A stretch of DNA of 64,000 bases, taken from Sphingobium chlorophenolicum (lineage in GTDB: Bacteria; Pseudomonadota; Alphaproteobacteria; Sphingomonadales; Sphingomonadaceae). The stretch covers positions 24,162 through 88,161 of the forward strand of contig NZ_JFHR01000021.1 of NCBI RefSeq assembly GCF_000722875.1, in the 5' to 3' direction. Both the position numbers and the translations under genes were made by a program. Within the stretch, counting starts at the first letter, position 1, and every line of letters starts with the position of its first letter. Under the pieces are notes generated by a model. It saw nothing but the letters and a program-made list of their open reading frames with translations. It made no database searches and was not told where the DNA came from. Positions 8,510 through 15,749 of this stretch are shown one piece after another.

Positions 8510-9732
8510 CCGACGACTCCTTTTTGGCGAAGCAATGAAATGGCCGCCGCATCGAATCCGGCGGCAGACAATATCTCGTCGCTATGCGCCCCTATGTCAG
8601 GGCCGGTCCAGCGGATCGCGCCGGGGGATTCCGGGACATGCGGCACGATGCCCGAATGCAGGATCGGCCCCAGGGCGGGGTCCATGACCTCCCGCACCAT
8701 CCCCCGCTCCAGATATTGCGGATCGTGCGCCGCGTCCGCCGCCGTATAGGCGCGGGAGGAAGGAATGTCTGCGGCCGTCAACTTTGCCTCCAGTTCGGCG
8801 GTGGACATGGTCCCACTCCAGCCTGCAATCAAGGCGTCCAGTTCGGCCGCATGAGCGACACGGGCGACATTTCCCGCAAAGCGCGCATCCTGCACCATGT
8901 CGGGCCGCCCGATCAGTTCCGCCAGCCGCGCGAACAACGGCTCCGAATTCGCGGCGATCAGCATGAAGCCTCCGTCCGCCGTCGGATAGGCGTTGGACGG
9001 CGCTGCGGTCGCGATGCCGCCGCCGGTCGGCTGCTTGACCTTGCCCAGCCGCCCATATTCGGGAAGCATCGCCTCCATCATGCTGAAGACGCTTTCGGTG
9101 AGCGCCACGTCCAGCGTGCGCATCGCCCCGTCCCCCTCGGCGCGGTCGCGCTGCCAGAGCGCGGCCATGATCCCGAAGGCGGCGTAGAGACCGGCGATCG
9201 AATCGCCGATGCTTACCCCGACGCGAACCGGGGGCAGATCATAGCTGCCGGGCGGATGGTTGGTCAGGTGCCGCAATCCGCCGATCGCCTCCCCGATCAC
9301 GCCGAATGCGGCGCGGTCCCGATAAGGGCCGGTCTGCCCATAGCCCGATATGCGGGCGATGATCAGCTTCGGATTGGCTTCCTTCAGCACCGCTTCCGAC
9401 AATCCCATGCGGTCAAGCTGTCCCGGCCGGAAATTCTCCACCAGAACGTCGCACCCGGTGACGAGGCGAAGCACGATGTCCCTTGCCTCTGCCGCCTTCA
9501 GGTCCAGTGCCAGGCTGCGCTTGTTGCGGCCGTGGATCGACCACCAGAGCGAGCGGCCGTCGACCTGCTCGCCCCATTGGCGGACGGGGTCGCCCGCCAG
9601 CGGCTCGATCTTGACGACATCCGCGCCCAGATCGCCCAGCAAGCGGGTGCAGAAGGGCGCGGCCACGAAATGGCCGATCTCCAACACCCGCAGCCCTTGC
9701 AATGTCGCGTTCAAGATGCCTGGCTCCGTCAA
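8506..9732 (-). CDS. Family III (CaiB/BaiF) CoA-transferase
   Basis: A protein of 408 residues with the hallmarks of formyl-CoA-transferase-like enzymes: the N-terminal GLRVLEIGHFVAAPFC, GADVVKIEP, the RNKRSLALDLK segment, DVLVENFRPG, and a conserved Asp near residue 177 in SIGDSIAG that forms the acyl-enzyme anhydride. These enzymes move CoA between carboxylic acids, often using succinyl-CoA. It is the first gene of the transferase-lyase-LeuC-LeuD operon, and a perfect GTCCC-N8-GGGAC repeat lies 60 bp upstream. It is likely to activate the hydroxydicarboxylate that the next enzyme cleaves. Confidence 0.92.
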   Translation of the reverse strand: MTEPGILNATLQGLRVLEIGHFVAAPFCTRLLGDLGADVVKIEPLAGDPVRQWGEQVDGRSLWWSIHGRNKRSLALDLKAAEARDIVLRLVTGCDVLVENFRPGQLDRMGLSEAVLKEANPKLIIARISGYGQTGPYRDRAAFGVIGEAIGGLRHLTNHPPGSYDLPPVRVGVSIGDSIAGLYAAFGIMAALWQRDRAEGDGAMRTLDVALTESVFSMMEAMLPEYGRLGKVKQPTGGGIATAAPSNAYPTADGGFMLIAANSEPLFARLAELIGRPDMVQDARFAGNVARVAHAAELDALIAGWSGTMSTAELEAKLTAADIPSSRAYTAADAAHDPQYLERGMVREVMDPALGPILHSGIVPHVPESPGAIRWTGPDIGAHSDEILSAAGFDAAAISLLRQKGVVG

Positions 9733-9791
9733 TCGATCACATCCTTCAAAATTGCCGGATCGGGCCGTACCGCAGGCCGCCGCATGCGTCC

Positions 9792-9809
9792 GTCCCGGCG
9801 TTCAGGGAC
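9792..9809. promoter_or_regulatory. Inverted repeat GTCCC-N8-GGGAC upstream of the CoA-transferase operon
   Basis: GTCCC at 9792-9796 and GGGAC at 9805-9809, with an 8-nt spacer, 60 bp upstream of the CoA-transferase start and 22 bp before the IS end. Three other exact copies lie in intergenic gaps of this island. It is probably an operator for a dimeric regulator encoded elsewhere. Confidence 0.6.
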
Positions 9810-9823
9810 AAGCGGCGACATGC

Positions 9824-9831
9824 AAAGAAAA
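9824..9831. repeat. Left 8-bp target-site duplication of the IS1595-family element
   Basis: AAAGAAAA directly precedes the left terminal inverted repeat; the identical octamer follows the right end at 12378-12385. IS1595-family elements are known to duplicate 8 bp. Confidence 0.9.
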
Positions 9832-9856
9832 GGCGATTATGCAGTTTGCAAACCCA
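9832..9856 (+). repeat. Left terminal inverted repeat of the IS
   Basis: Begins GGCGATTATGCA and continues through TTTGCAAACCCA; 23 of 25 positions match the right end read on the opposite strand. Confidence 0.88.
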
Positions 9857-9862
9857 AGGAAA

Positions 9863-10039
9863 TTACCTGGTTTTGCGGCGCTTCAGGAATCTCTCTATGC
9901 CGAACCCAATCAGTGCGCCAAGCAGGGCTTGGGTCGCTATTTGAATGAAGTTTGTATCGTGGCCATTTGAGGTCGCTTGAAGGGTAGCGGCGATGGGGAA
10001 GAATACCGCTCCAATGATTGCCCCCTTTGTTATTCTCAC
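9863..10039 (-). CDS. IS passenger 3: small membrane protein
   Basis: A 58-residue protein that starts with GTG inside the stop of the preceding gene (GTGA, 4-bp overlap), so it is probably translated by coupling. Residues about 5-20 (KGAIIGAVFFPIAATL) and 34-50 (IATQALLGALIGFGIE) are hydrophobic, and the tail RFLKRRKTR is strongly basic: the picture of a small inner-membrane protein with a cytoplasmic positive end. The stop lies 7 bp inside the left terminal repeat of the IS. I do not recognise a family. The overlap, the same-strand order and the membrane-like composition support a real gene. Confidence 0.6.
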   Translation of the reverse strand: MRITKGAIIGAVFFPIAATLQATSNGHDTNFIQIATQALLGALIGFGIERFLKRRKTR

Positions 10040-10176
10040 TCAGGTTTCTCCACCGGCTTATGCTTCACGACCTTTGCAAGCCTCTCCTTAAAGTGCTGCG
10101 GGTCGTCGTCCGCCTCTAGCTCGCGGGCGGCTTCCTTGAACTTGTCGAGTTGCGACTGCTTTGGTTCTTCGCTCAT
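10036..10176 (-). CDS. IS passenger 2: small charged protein
   Basis: A very hydrophilic protein of 46 residues starting MSEEPKQSQLDKFKEAAREL, with a helix-forming first half, an acidic patch ELEADDDP and a Lys-rich tail. Similar short proteins are, as far as I recall, common in sphingomonad genomes without known function. The ATG at 10176 is preferred over one 51 bases upstream that would overlap the previous gene. It follows the 262-residue passenger by 7 bp and overlaps the next passenger by 4 bp. A role in transposition or in the host is not known. Confidence 0.65.
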   Translation of the reverse strand: MSEEPKQSQLDKFKEAARELEADDDPQHFKERLAKVVKHKPVEKPE

Positions 10177-10183
10177 GCCGGCC

Positions 10184-10972
10184 CTAGTTTGGCGATTTTC
10201 CACCTGCATCGTCTCCATGTGCGGCACCTAACAGAATCTTCAATGCCGCAATTTTCGTTTCGAGCGCCATCAGACCATCGTAGTCAAGAAGCCCTTCCAA
10301 GTGAACCTTGTTGCCACGAATGTTCATATTGATGGCGTTTAATTCCGGCTCCGCATTAGCGAACACCGCTGGCATAGCCGCAACGCCTAGGGACATCGGC
10401 TTTCCGGCTGACGCGGGTTGAGTTTCCATAATCGGCTCCTGTGTCTTATCCACCGCCGATTCTGCGCCTCCGCTAGCGTCCACGCCATGACTTTCGCTAG
10501 CGCGCTGTTCCTCCAGAAAGAGTAATGTCTGGAGATATGCCTTTGCCGCAGGTCGGATCGCGGTAGGATTGAATCCGCGACGGTTGAAGTAGGAGATCAC
10601 TCCTTCTTCTGGCGGAATCATGTCGGGCCAGCGTTCCTGCATCTCTTTGAAGAGGGGTGGTTCGAGACCTGCCGCACGGAGCTCACGCCGTTTCTCATCA
10701 TCACTGTCTGGATGAAGGATTGCGCGCGCACGATGCGTTACTCGCATTTCTCCTTTCCCTGCCCGCTCAACAAGGCCATATTGTGCAAGCGCAGCTAGCG
10801 CCTTGTTCGCCGGTCCACTTAAGCCGGAGTAGCCAATCATCTTCGCTGCAACCTCGCGATCAACCTTGGAGGCGCGATACTGCCCTTCAATCTTCCCCAC
10901 AGCAGTAATCGCATCAGCAAGAGACATGACCGGATAGGATGGGCTTCGCACCGTATTATCTGGGTTATTCAC
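10184..10972 (-). CDS. IS passenger 1: hypothetical protein with winged-helix-like N-terminus
   Basis: A protein of 262 residues if the GTG at 10972 is used; GGAGA lies 9 bases before it and the protein then starts MNNPDNTVRSPSYPVMSL. The frame is open to a GTG at 11092, so a longer form is possible. Residues about 15-90 look like a winged helix (ANKALAALAQYGLVERAGKGEMRVTHRA), suggesting DNA binding. The remainder has a Pro/Ala-rich linker and a C-terminal helical piece (LLDYDGLMALETKIAALKILLG). No family is recognised. Carried inside the IS, it may assist or regulate transposition, or be unrelated cargo. Confidence 0.72.
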   Translation of the reverse strand: MNNPDNTVRSPSYPVMSLADAITAVGKIEGQYRASKVDREVAAKMIGYSGLSGPANKALAALAQYGLVERAGKGEMRVTHRARAILHPDSDDEKRRELRAAGLEPPLFKEMQERWPDMIPPEEGVISYFNRRGFNPTAIRPAAKAYLQTLLFLEEQRASESHGVDASGGAESAVDKTQEPIMETQPASAGKPMSLGVAAMPAVFANAEPELNAINMNIRGNKVHLEGLLDYDGLMALETKIAALKILLGAAHGDDAGGKSPN

Positions 10973-11101
10973 AGGCGTGTTCTCCACTTCTCTGTCAGTT
11001 GCTCTATCACAGCGGCAAGATGCGATCAACATCGTTACTTTCTTGGCTTGACGAGGATGGAGCGAGGCCATTATGACGGACTCGCGGGGCACGAATCCGC
11101 A

Positions 11102-11173
11102 GGGAGGTGTGGTATGAACAGGAGAGTTGCTCTAGCCGCCGTCACGCTCACGGACGCGGCACGGGCAAAATAG
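11102..11173 (+). other. Possible 19-codon leader peptide with strong ribosome site
   Basis: On the plus strand, opposite to all IS genes, GGGAGG (11102-11107) stands 6 bases before an ATG at 11114 that opens a 19-codon frame (MNRRVALAAVTLTDAARAK, stop 11171-11173). A strong hairpin begins 2 bases after the stop and a terminator-like hairpin follows at 11240. Whether it is transcribed is unknown. Confidence 0.3.
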
Positions 11174-11174
11174 A

Positions 11175-11208
11175 GAAGCCGCCTGACCTTCGCGGGGTCG
11201 GCGGCTTC
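11175..11208. other. Stable hairpin inside the IS
   Basis: GAAGCCGCC-t-GACC (11175-11188) pairs with GGTC-GGCGGCTTC (11196-11208). Read on the minus strand it is followed by TCTATTTT, so it may also slow transcription coming from the transposase gene. Confidence 0.45.
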
Positions 11209-11239
11209 GAGGTGGGCCAAATTTGATTCGGACCAAACT

Positions 11240-11274
11240 GGCGGTGGTGCTTATAGCATCGCCGCCTTTCTTTT
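11240..11274 (+). terminator. Rho-independent terminator-like hairpin, plus strand
   Basis: GGCGGTGGTGCT (11240-11251) pairs, with two G-U pairs, with AGCATCGCCGCC (11255-11266), followed by TTTCTTTT. No recognised gene on the plus strand precedes it except the 19-codon frame. The 374-bp stretch 10973-11346 otherwise holds nothing that I can name. Confidence 0.5.
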
Positions 11275-11346
11275 GGAATCCTAGATTTTCGATGCGGCTT
11301 TGTGTGCCAGCGTTGATGACCCTTTCCCCGGCTCTGGTGGGTTCCC

Positions 11347-12312
11347 TTAGGCGCAGTACTGGTCAGGCCTTGCGTAGGTGAGGCGCTTGCCGACGATGCC
11401 CTTCAAACCTTCCGCCGCGCGCTGGCGGTCATTCACGCCATTGGCAACTCGGTTATTATAGCGGAACTCAAATTCAGCCAGATAGCGGTGAAGATGCTGT
11501 TCGCCGCAATGCTGATAGACGCCCTTCATGCCCCGCTTGAAGATCGAGAAGTAGCCTTCCACGGTGTTGCTGTGAATGGTGCGGTCAGCCAGATCGACAT
11601 ACTGGCCCTTGCCGTGGCTGGTGGTGCCGTGGCCGATAAAGTGCTCCTTCATCGAACGATAGCCGCTGTGCTCGTCGGTCATGATGCGCGTTTCGCGGGC
11701 CACGTTATCCAGAACGATCGGCATCAGGGTTTCGGCCTTCACATCGTCAATGACCATCGTGCGGGCCTTGCCGGTTTCACGATCAACCAGCGCCAGAACC
11801 TTCATCTTGTGATGGAAGGCGCGCTTCTTCTCAACGCCCTTCAACTTTCCGATGAAAGTCTCGTCCACCTCAACAATGCCGCCGTTACCGCCGAAAGGGG
11901 CAAGGTCGCCCGAACGCATTGCTTCGCGGATGCGGTGGGCAAGGAACCACGCGCTCTTATATTGGACTTCCAGAACGCGGCTAAGCTGGTGGGCGCTGAT
12001 GCCCTTCTTGCTCGACACGATCAGGTGCACGGCCTGGAGCATCTTGTAGAGCGGCATGCGGGCATGCTCAAACACAGTGCCGACCTTGACGGTGAACTGC
12101 TTGCGACACTCACCGCACTTCTTGAGGCCGTGGCGGATTGCGCCTTCCGGGTTCTTCACGCTCTTGGAGCCGCGAACGTCCGACAGGTCATAGACGCGAC
12201 CGCCGACAACACCGCAATGCGGGCAGGTCACGCCGTCCGCCCAGATCACGCTTTCCAGATACTCAAAAGCCTTGGCTTCGTCGTGGAAATGGGGGGCGGA
12301 CAGAACGGACAT
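11347..12312 (-). CDS. IS1595-family transposase
   Basis: A 321-residue transposase. The N-terminal zinc ribbon has two CxxC knuckles (CPHCG near residue 31 and CGEC near residue 66) that in this family bind DNA; the RNase H-like catalytic domain has VDETFIG (first Asp), DEHSGY (second Asp) and the HSNTVEGYFSIFKRG block with Asn and Glu followed by Lys, as in the IS1595 (ISXO2-like) group. The frame is intact and full length. The start ATG at 12312 lies 65 bp from the right end of the element. The protein is expected to cut and join the terminal repeats described here. Confidence 0.95.
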   Translation of the reverse strand: MSVLSAPHFHDEAKAFEYLESVIWADGVTCPHCGVVGGRVYDLSDVRGSKSVKNPEGAIRHGLKKCGECRKQFTVKVGTVFEHARMPLYKMLQAVHLIVSSKKGISAHQLSRVLEVQYKSAWFLAHRIREAMRSGDLAPFGGNGGIVEVDETFIGKLKGVEKKRAFHHKMKVLALVDRETGKARTMVIDDVKAETLMPIVLDNVARETRIMTDEHSGYRSMKEHFIGHGTTSHGKGQYVDLADRTIHSNTVEGYFSIFKRGMKGVYQHCGEQHLHRYLAEFEFRYNNRVANGVNDRQRAAEGLKGIVGKRLTYARPDQYCA

Positions 12313-12352
12313 GACGGCTTAACTCCTTGCCATCATTCCTACTGTTTCAGTG

Positions 12353-12377
12353 TGGGTTTGTAAAGTGCATAATCGCC
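12353..12377 (-). repeat. Right terminal inverted repeat of the IS
   Basis: On the minus strand it reads GGCGATTATGCA from 12377 inward, mirroring the left end. Confidence 0.88.
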
Positions 12378-12385
12378 AAAGAAAA
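12378..12385. repeat. Right 8-bp target-site duplication of the IS
   Basis: AAAGAAAA, identical to 9824-9831. On the minus strand it forms most of the T-run of the receptor gene's terminator. Confidence 0.9.
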
Positions 12386-12416
12386 AGGCGCTGAAACGGC
12401 GAACCATTTCAGCGCC
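12378..12416 (-). terminator. Rho-independent terminator of the TonB-dependent receptor gene
   Basis: Perfect 10-bp stem GGCGCTGAAA (12387-12396) / TTTCAGCGCC (12407-12416) with a 10-nt loop; on the minus strand it is followed by TTTTTCTTT. It begins 25 bp after the receptor stop. The IS inserted in the T-run and its duplication rebuilt it. Confidence 0.85.
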
Positions 12417-12441
12417 TCCACCGGTTTTGTCCGCCGGGAGT

Positions 12442-14778
12442 TTAGTAGCGATAGCTCAGGCGAACGCCGTAGGTGCGCGGCATGCCCGCCAGGCGGCGAA
12501 CCGTGTCGGTAACCTTGTCGACGTTGAACCAGTAATATTTGTTGCCGACATTCTGGACGAAGGCAGTCAGGCGCCACTTGTCGTCGCTGTCGGCGATGCC
12601 TGCGCGCAGGTCGACCAGCGCATAGCCGTCGATCTTCAGCAGCGGGTCTTCCCCGAACCCTGCAAAGGTCTTCGTGCGATAGGTGGCGGCCGCACCGGCA
12701 AAGCCCTTGAGGTTGTTGTTGACCGGGAATTCATATTCCGCGTCGCTCACCAACTGCCATTTGGGCGTGAAGGGGAATGATTCGCCGCCGAATTCGGCCA
12801 GCGCGCCCAATATGGTGTAGTTCTGGAACGAACCACGCACCTTGGAGTCGAGATAGGTTCCGCCGACAGTGATATTGAGACCTTCGACCGGACGGGCGAT
12901 GACTTGCAGTTCGGCGCCCGTGACCTTCGATTTGGGAATGTTGACGGTCGCCTGCTGCGGCCCGAAGAACGGGCTGCCCGACGCGATGCGGCCGCGCAAC
13001 TGCTTGTCGAGATAGTCATAGTAGAAGACGGCGCCGTTGACCTGCAGCGCGCGGTCGATGAAGCTGGCCTTGAAGCCAGCTTCATAGGCGGTCACCTGTT
13101 CCTGCGTGATCGCCTTCAGGGCGGAGAGCAGCAGCGGCGAACCGGTCGGCGCGCTGCCGCCCTTGAAGCCCCGGCTGATGTTCGCATAGAGCAGCGTGTC
13201 GGCCGAGATCTTGTAATCCAGGCCAAAGCGCCAGGAGACATTGTCCTCGTTCAAGGAGGAGGTGAATGCCCCCGGACGGAAATTGGCGTCCACCGTCACG
13301 CATTCATTCTGGAAATCAGCCAATGTCAGCGGCGGGAGGTTGAGAGTTGCGCGGCTGCTGTTGAAATAGTTCATGAAGGCCGGGATAGACGATCCAATGG
13401 CGCGCACGCAGGCTGTATAGTCGAGGTCGGACTTGGTGTAGCGCGCTCCGGCATGAAGCGTGACATTCGACGTCAGATCGAAGTCGACATTACCGAACAC
13501 CGCGTAATTCTTGAACTTCTGCGCGGTGCGCACGCCGGTAAGGCCCTGAACGCCGAACGCGCCGAGCGTATAGGCAGATGTCGCCTGGGTGTTGTCGGTC
13601 GTTGCTTCCTCGAACGTCTTGTCCCGCGAATAATTGCCGCCCAGGATGAACTTGGCGGAACCGAAGTCGCCGCTCAGGCGCAGTTCCTGGGAGAAGGAAC
13701 TGGCGCTGCCGCGATTGCTGATGTTCCAGGTGGAATAGGATAGGCCGTCGGAATCGACATTCTGCCGCTGATGATAGTCTGACCATGCGGTCAGCGACGT
13801 CAGGGTGAAGGCGTCCGACAATTCATAGTCGAGGCGGCCGACGATCTGATACATGTGGTTATCGCGGCGATAGTCGACGCCCGGATTCCAGTCGGCGGCG
13901 CGGGCATTTTCCGGGGAAAGCGGGTAGACCCCCAGCCATGGCACTTTCGACACCTGCGTGGGCGCCAGCAGGCGGATGGCGGTCAATTGCTGCGCCGCCG
14001 TTTCGGAACGGTCCTTGAAGCCGTTGACGTTCAGCGTCGCCGTCAGCTTGTCCGTCGGCTTCCAGTCGAGCAGGATGCGGCCATAGCGGACATTCTGGGC
14101 GCCATTGGTGTCATGGCGCGTATAGCTTTTCTGCCAGTCGTCGCTGCGCTGTATGCGGCCGGACACGCGAACACCCAGCGTGTCGGTGATCGGACCCGAG
14201 AGATAGCCCTGCAGGTCAACGGTGTTGAAACGGCCATAGCTGGCGTCGAAACCGGCATGAAATTCGTCGGTCGGCTTGGCCGCGACATAGTTGACCGCAC
14301 CGCCCGTGGCGTTCGATCCGAACAGCGTGCCCTGCGGCCCCTTCAGCACTTCCACGCGCTCGACATCGAGCTGCGCGCCGACCGTCATGACGGTGAAGGG
14401 CAGCGGCGCTTCGTCAACATAGACGGAAACCGTCGGCCGCGCGCCGATGCTGGGATCGTTGAAGCCGACACCGCGCAGCGAGAAGACAGTGGTGCCGTTG
14501 GGCGTGGGCACGAAGGAGAAACCGGGCACGATCTTCGCAAGATCGGCCGGACCGGTGACGCCCTGCCGGATCAACTGGTCGCCACTGGCCGCCGTGATCG
14601 ACATCGGCACCGAATTGATGGATTCGGCACGCTTGCTGGCCGTGACGACGATATCGCCGAAACTATTGTCCGCGCTCGCCTGCTCCGTGGCGGGCTGCGT
14701 TGCAGTCTGCGCCAGGCCCGCGGCCGGAACCGTCAGCGCCGACAACGCGACGCAGGAAAAAAATATACTTTTAGACAT
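12442..14778 (-). CDS. TonB-dependent outer-membrane receptor
   Basis: A protein of 778 residues starting at the ATG at 14778, preceded by GGGGAGGA; a longer open frame upstream has no coding character. Residues 1-23 are a signal peptide (MSKSIFFSCVALSALTVPAAGLAQ), then a TonB box (DIVVTASKRAES), the plug domain (RQGVTGPADLAKIVPGFSF, LKGPQGTLFGSNATGGAVNY) and a 22-strand beta-barrel ending in an aromatic-rich strand (YGVRLSYRY). Such sphingomonad receptors import aromatic, steroid-like or other large hydrophobic substrates using TonB energy. An exact GTCCC-N8-GGGAC repeat upstream and the downstream terminator make it a unit of the same regulon as the catabolic genes. Confidence 0.95.
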   Translation of the reverse strand: MSKSIFFSCVALSALTVPAAGLAQTATQPATEQASADNSFGDIVVTASKRAESINSVPMSITAASGDQLIRQGVTGPADLAKIVPGFSFVPTPNGTTVFSLRGVGFNDPSIGARPTVSVYVDEAPLPFTVMTVGAQLDVERVEVLKGPQGTLFGSNATGGAVNYVAAKPTDEFHAGFDASYGRFNTVDLQGYLSGPITDTLGVRVSGRIQRSDDWQKSYTRHDTNGAQNVRYGRILLDWKPTDKLTATLNVNGFKDRSETAAQQLTAIRLLAPTQVSKVPWLGVYPLSPENARAADWNPGVDYRRDNHMYQIVGRLDYELSDAFTLTSLTAWSDYHQRQNVDSDGLSYSTWNISNRGSASSFSQELRLSGDFGSAKFILGGNYSRDKTFEEATTDNTQATSAYTLGAFGVQGLTGVRTAQKFKNYAVFGNVDFDLTSNVTLHAGARYTKSDLDYTACVRAIGSSIPAFMNYFNSSRATLNLPPLTLADFQNECVTVDANFRPGAFTSSLNEDNVSWRFGLDYKISADTLLYANISRGFKGGSAPTGSPLLLSALKAITQEQVTAYEAGFKASFIDRALQVNGAVFYYDYLDKQLRGRIASGSPFFGPQQATVNIPKSKVTGAELQVIARPVEGLNITVGGTYLDSKVRGSFQNYTILGALAEFGGESFPFTPKWQLVSDAEYEFPVNNNLKGFAGAAATYRTKTFAGFGEDPLLKIDGYALVDLRAGIADSDDKWRLTAFVQNVGNKYYWFNVDKVTDTVRRLAGMPRTYGVRLSYRY

Positions 14779-14853
14779 GCGGTCCTCCCCGATTATTCCC
14801 TTTGATAATCCCATTTCACCATATTGGATTAAGTCGTTCCGTCCCGCCGGACA

Positions 14854-14871
14854 GTCCCCACCGATTGGGAC
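14854..14871. promoter_or_regulatory. Inverted repeat GTCCC-N8-GGGAC upstream of the receptor gene
   Basis: GTCCC at 14854-14858 and GGGAC at 14867-14871, 8-nt spacer, 76 bp before the receptor start. It is an exact copy of the sites at 9792, 19216 and 19276. Confidence 0.6.
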
Positions 14872-14936
14872 ATGCCGACAACAAAGCCGAAAACTCGCAA
14901 TCCATTGAACAGATTGGTTTTTGCCTTCCCCCGATT

Positions 14937-15689
14937 TCAACCGGCGGTCATGCCCCCATCCACCGGCAGCGCGACGCCCGTGACCCGCGAAGACAGCGGC
15001 GAACAGAGCCACAAGGCGCCCTCCGCTATTTCCCTGGGGTCCGCCCAGGATCGCACCGGCGTGCGCTGAAGCGGCATGTCCGGATCGTCCAATCGCTCGA
15101 CGAAGCGCTTCGCCATGGCCGACATGGTAAGGCCGGGGCAAAGCGCGTTCACGCGAATCCCCTCCCGCGCATAGTCGAGCGCCGCGGCCTTGCTCAGGCC
15201 GACCACGGCATGCTTGCTCGCCACATAGGCCGCGCCGTTGGATCGGCCGATCAGGCCCTGCGCCGATGCCGTGTTAACGATGGAACCCCCGCCGCCCTGG
15301 GCCAGAAACCGTTCGATCTGATATTTCATCGCCCAGAAGACGCCCGTGACGTTGATCGCCATGCAGTCATGCCATCTGTCGTTCGGAATTTCATGCAGCA
15401 GCGCCGTTCCCGCCCCTGCCCCGGCATTGTTGAACGCCCAATCCAGGCGGCCGAAATGCCGGACCGCTTCGGCCACCATCAGGCGGCAATCCTCCTCCCG
15501 CGCCACGTCGGCCTTTAGGGCATGGGCGGTCCCGCCTTCTGCGCGGATGGCGCTGGCCACCGCTTCCGCCCCGTCCCCGGAAATGTCGCATAGCAGAACC
15601 CGCGCCCCATGACTGGCGAAGAGGCGGGCGGCGGCCTCTCCTATCCCCGAAGCGGCGCCGGAGATGATCCCGGCCTTCTGTTCAAGCAT
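14937..15689 (-). CDS. SDR family oxidoreductase
   Basis: A classical 250-residue SDR with SGAASGIG (residues 10-17), the FNNAG motif near residue 87, NTASAQG (catalytic Ser), YVASK (Tyr and Lys) and the LPVDGG C-terminal strand. The protein would oxidise a secondary alcohol or reduce a ketone using NAD(P). It follows the acyl-CoA ligase gene by 60 bp and precedes the receptor gene, on the same strand, so it belongs to the same catabolic unit. The substrate cannot be named from sequence; ring hydroxyls of an alicyclic compound are plausible. Confidence 0.92.
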   Translation of the reverse strand: MLEQKAGIISGAASGIGEAAARLFASHGARVLLCDISGDGAEAVASAIRAEGGTAHALKADVAREEDCRLMVAEAVRHFGRLDWAFNNAGAGAGTALLHEIPNDRWHDCMAINVTGVFWAMKYQIERFLAQGGGGSIVNTASAQGLIGRSNGAAYVASKHAVVGLSKAAALDYAREGIRVNALCPGLTMSAMAKRFVERLDDPDMPLQRTPVRSWADPREIAEGALWLCSPLSSRVTGVALPVDGGMTAG

Positions 15690-15707
15690 GCTTGCCTCCT
15701 CCTGATC

Positions 15708-15735
15708 CGGCCGGTCTTCGTGCCGGCCGCTTTTT
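15708..15735 (+). terminator. Hairpin with T-run in the ligase-SDR gap
   Basis: CGGCCGG (15708-15714) and CCGGCCG (15723-15729), then CTTTTT. The orientation is opposite to the surrounding genes, so on their transcript it is only a hairpin between two cistrons, perhaps affecting mRNA stability. Confidence 0.3.
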
Positions 15736-15749
15736 ATCGATGTCGCGGA

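Larger units (their letters stand above)
9832..12377 (-). mobile_element. IS1595-family insertion sequence with three passenger genes
   Basis: A 2,546-bp element bounded by 25-bp terminal inverted repeats that match at 23 positions (both begin GGCGATTATGCA, left 9832-9856, right 12377-12353 on the minus strand) and by perfect 8-bp direct repeats AAAGAAAA. It encodes one transposase (11347-12312) and, on the same strand, three passenger genes of 262, 46 and 58 codons. Intact ends and identical duplications point to a recent insertion. It lies between the CoA-transferase promoter and the terminator of the TonB-dependent receptor gene, so it splits the island without breaking any gene. Confidence 0.92.

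Noticed and set aside
11347..12312. Transposase as part of an older, decayed element
   Set aside because: The frame, terminal repeats and 8-bp duplications are all intact.
14779..15141. Upstream extension of the TonB receptor frame
   Set aside because: The extension overlaps the next SDR gene and would put the signal peptide inside the protein; GGGGAGGA before 14778 marks the true start.
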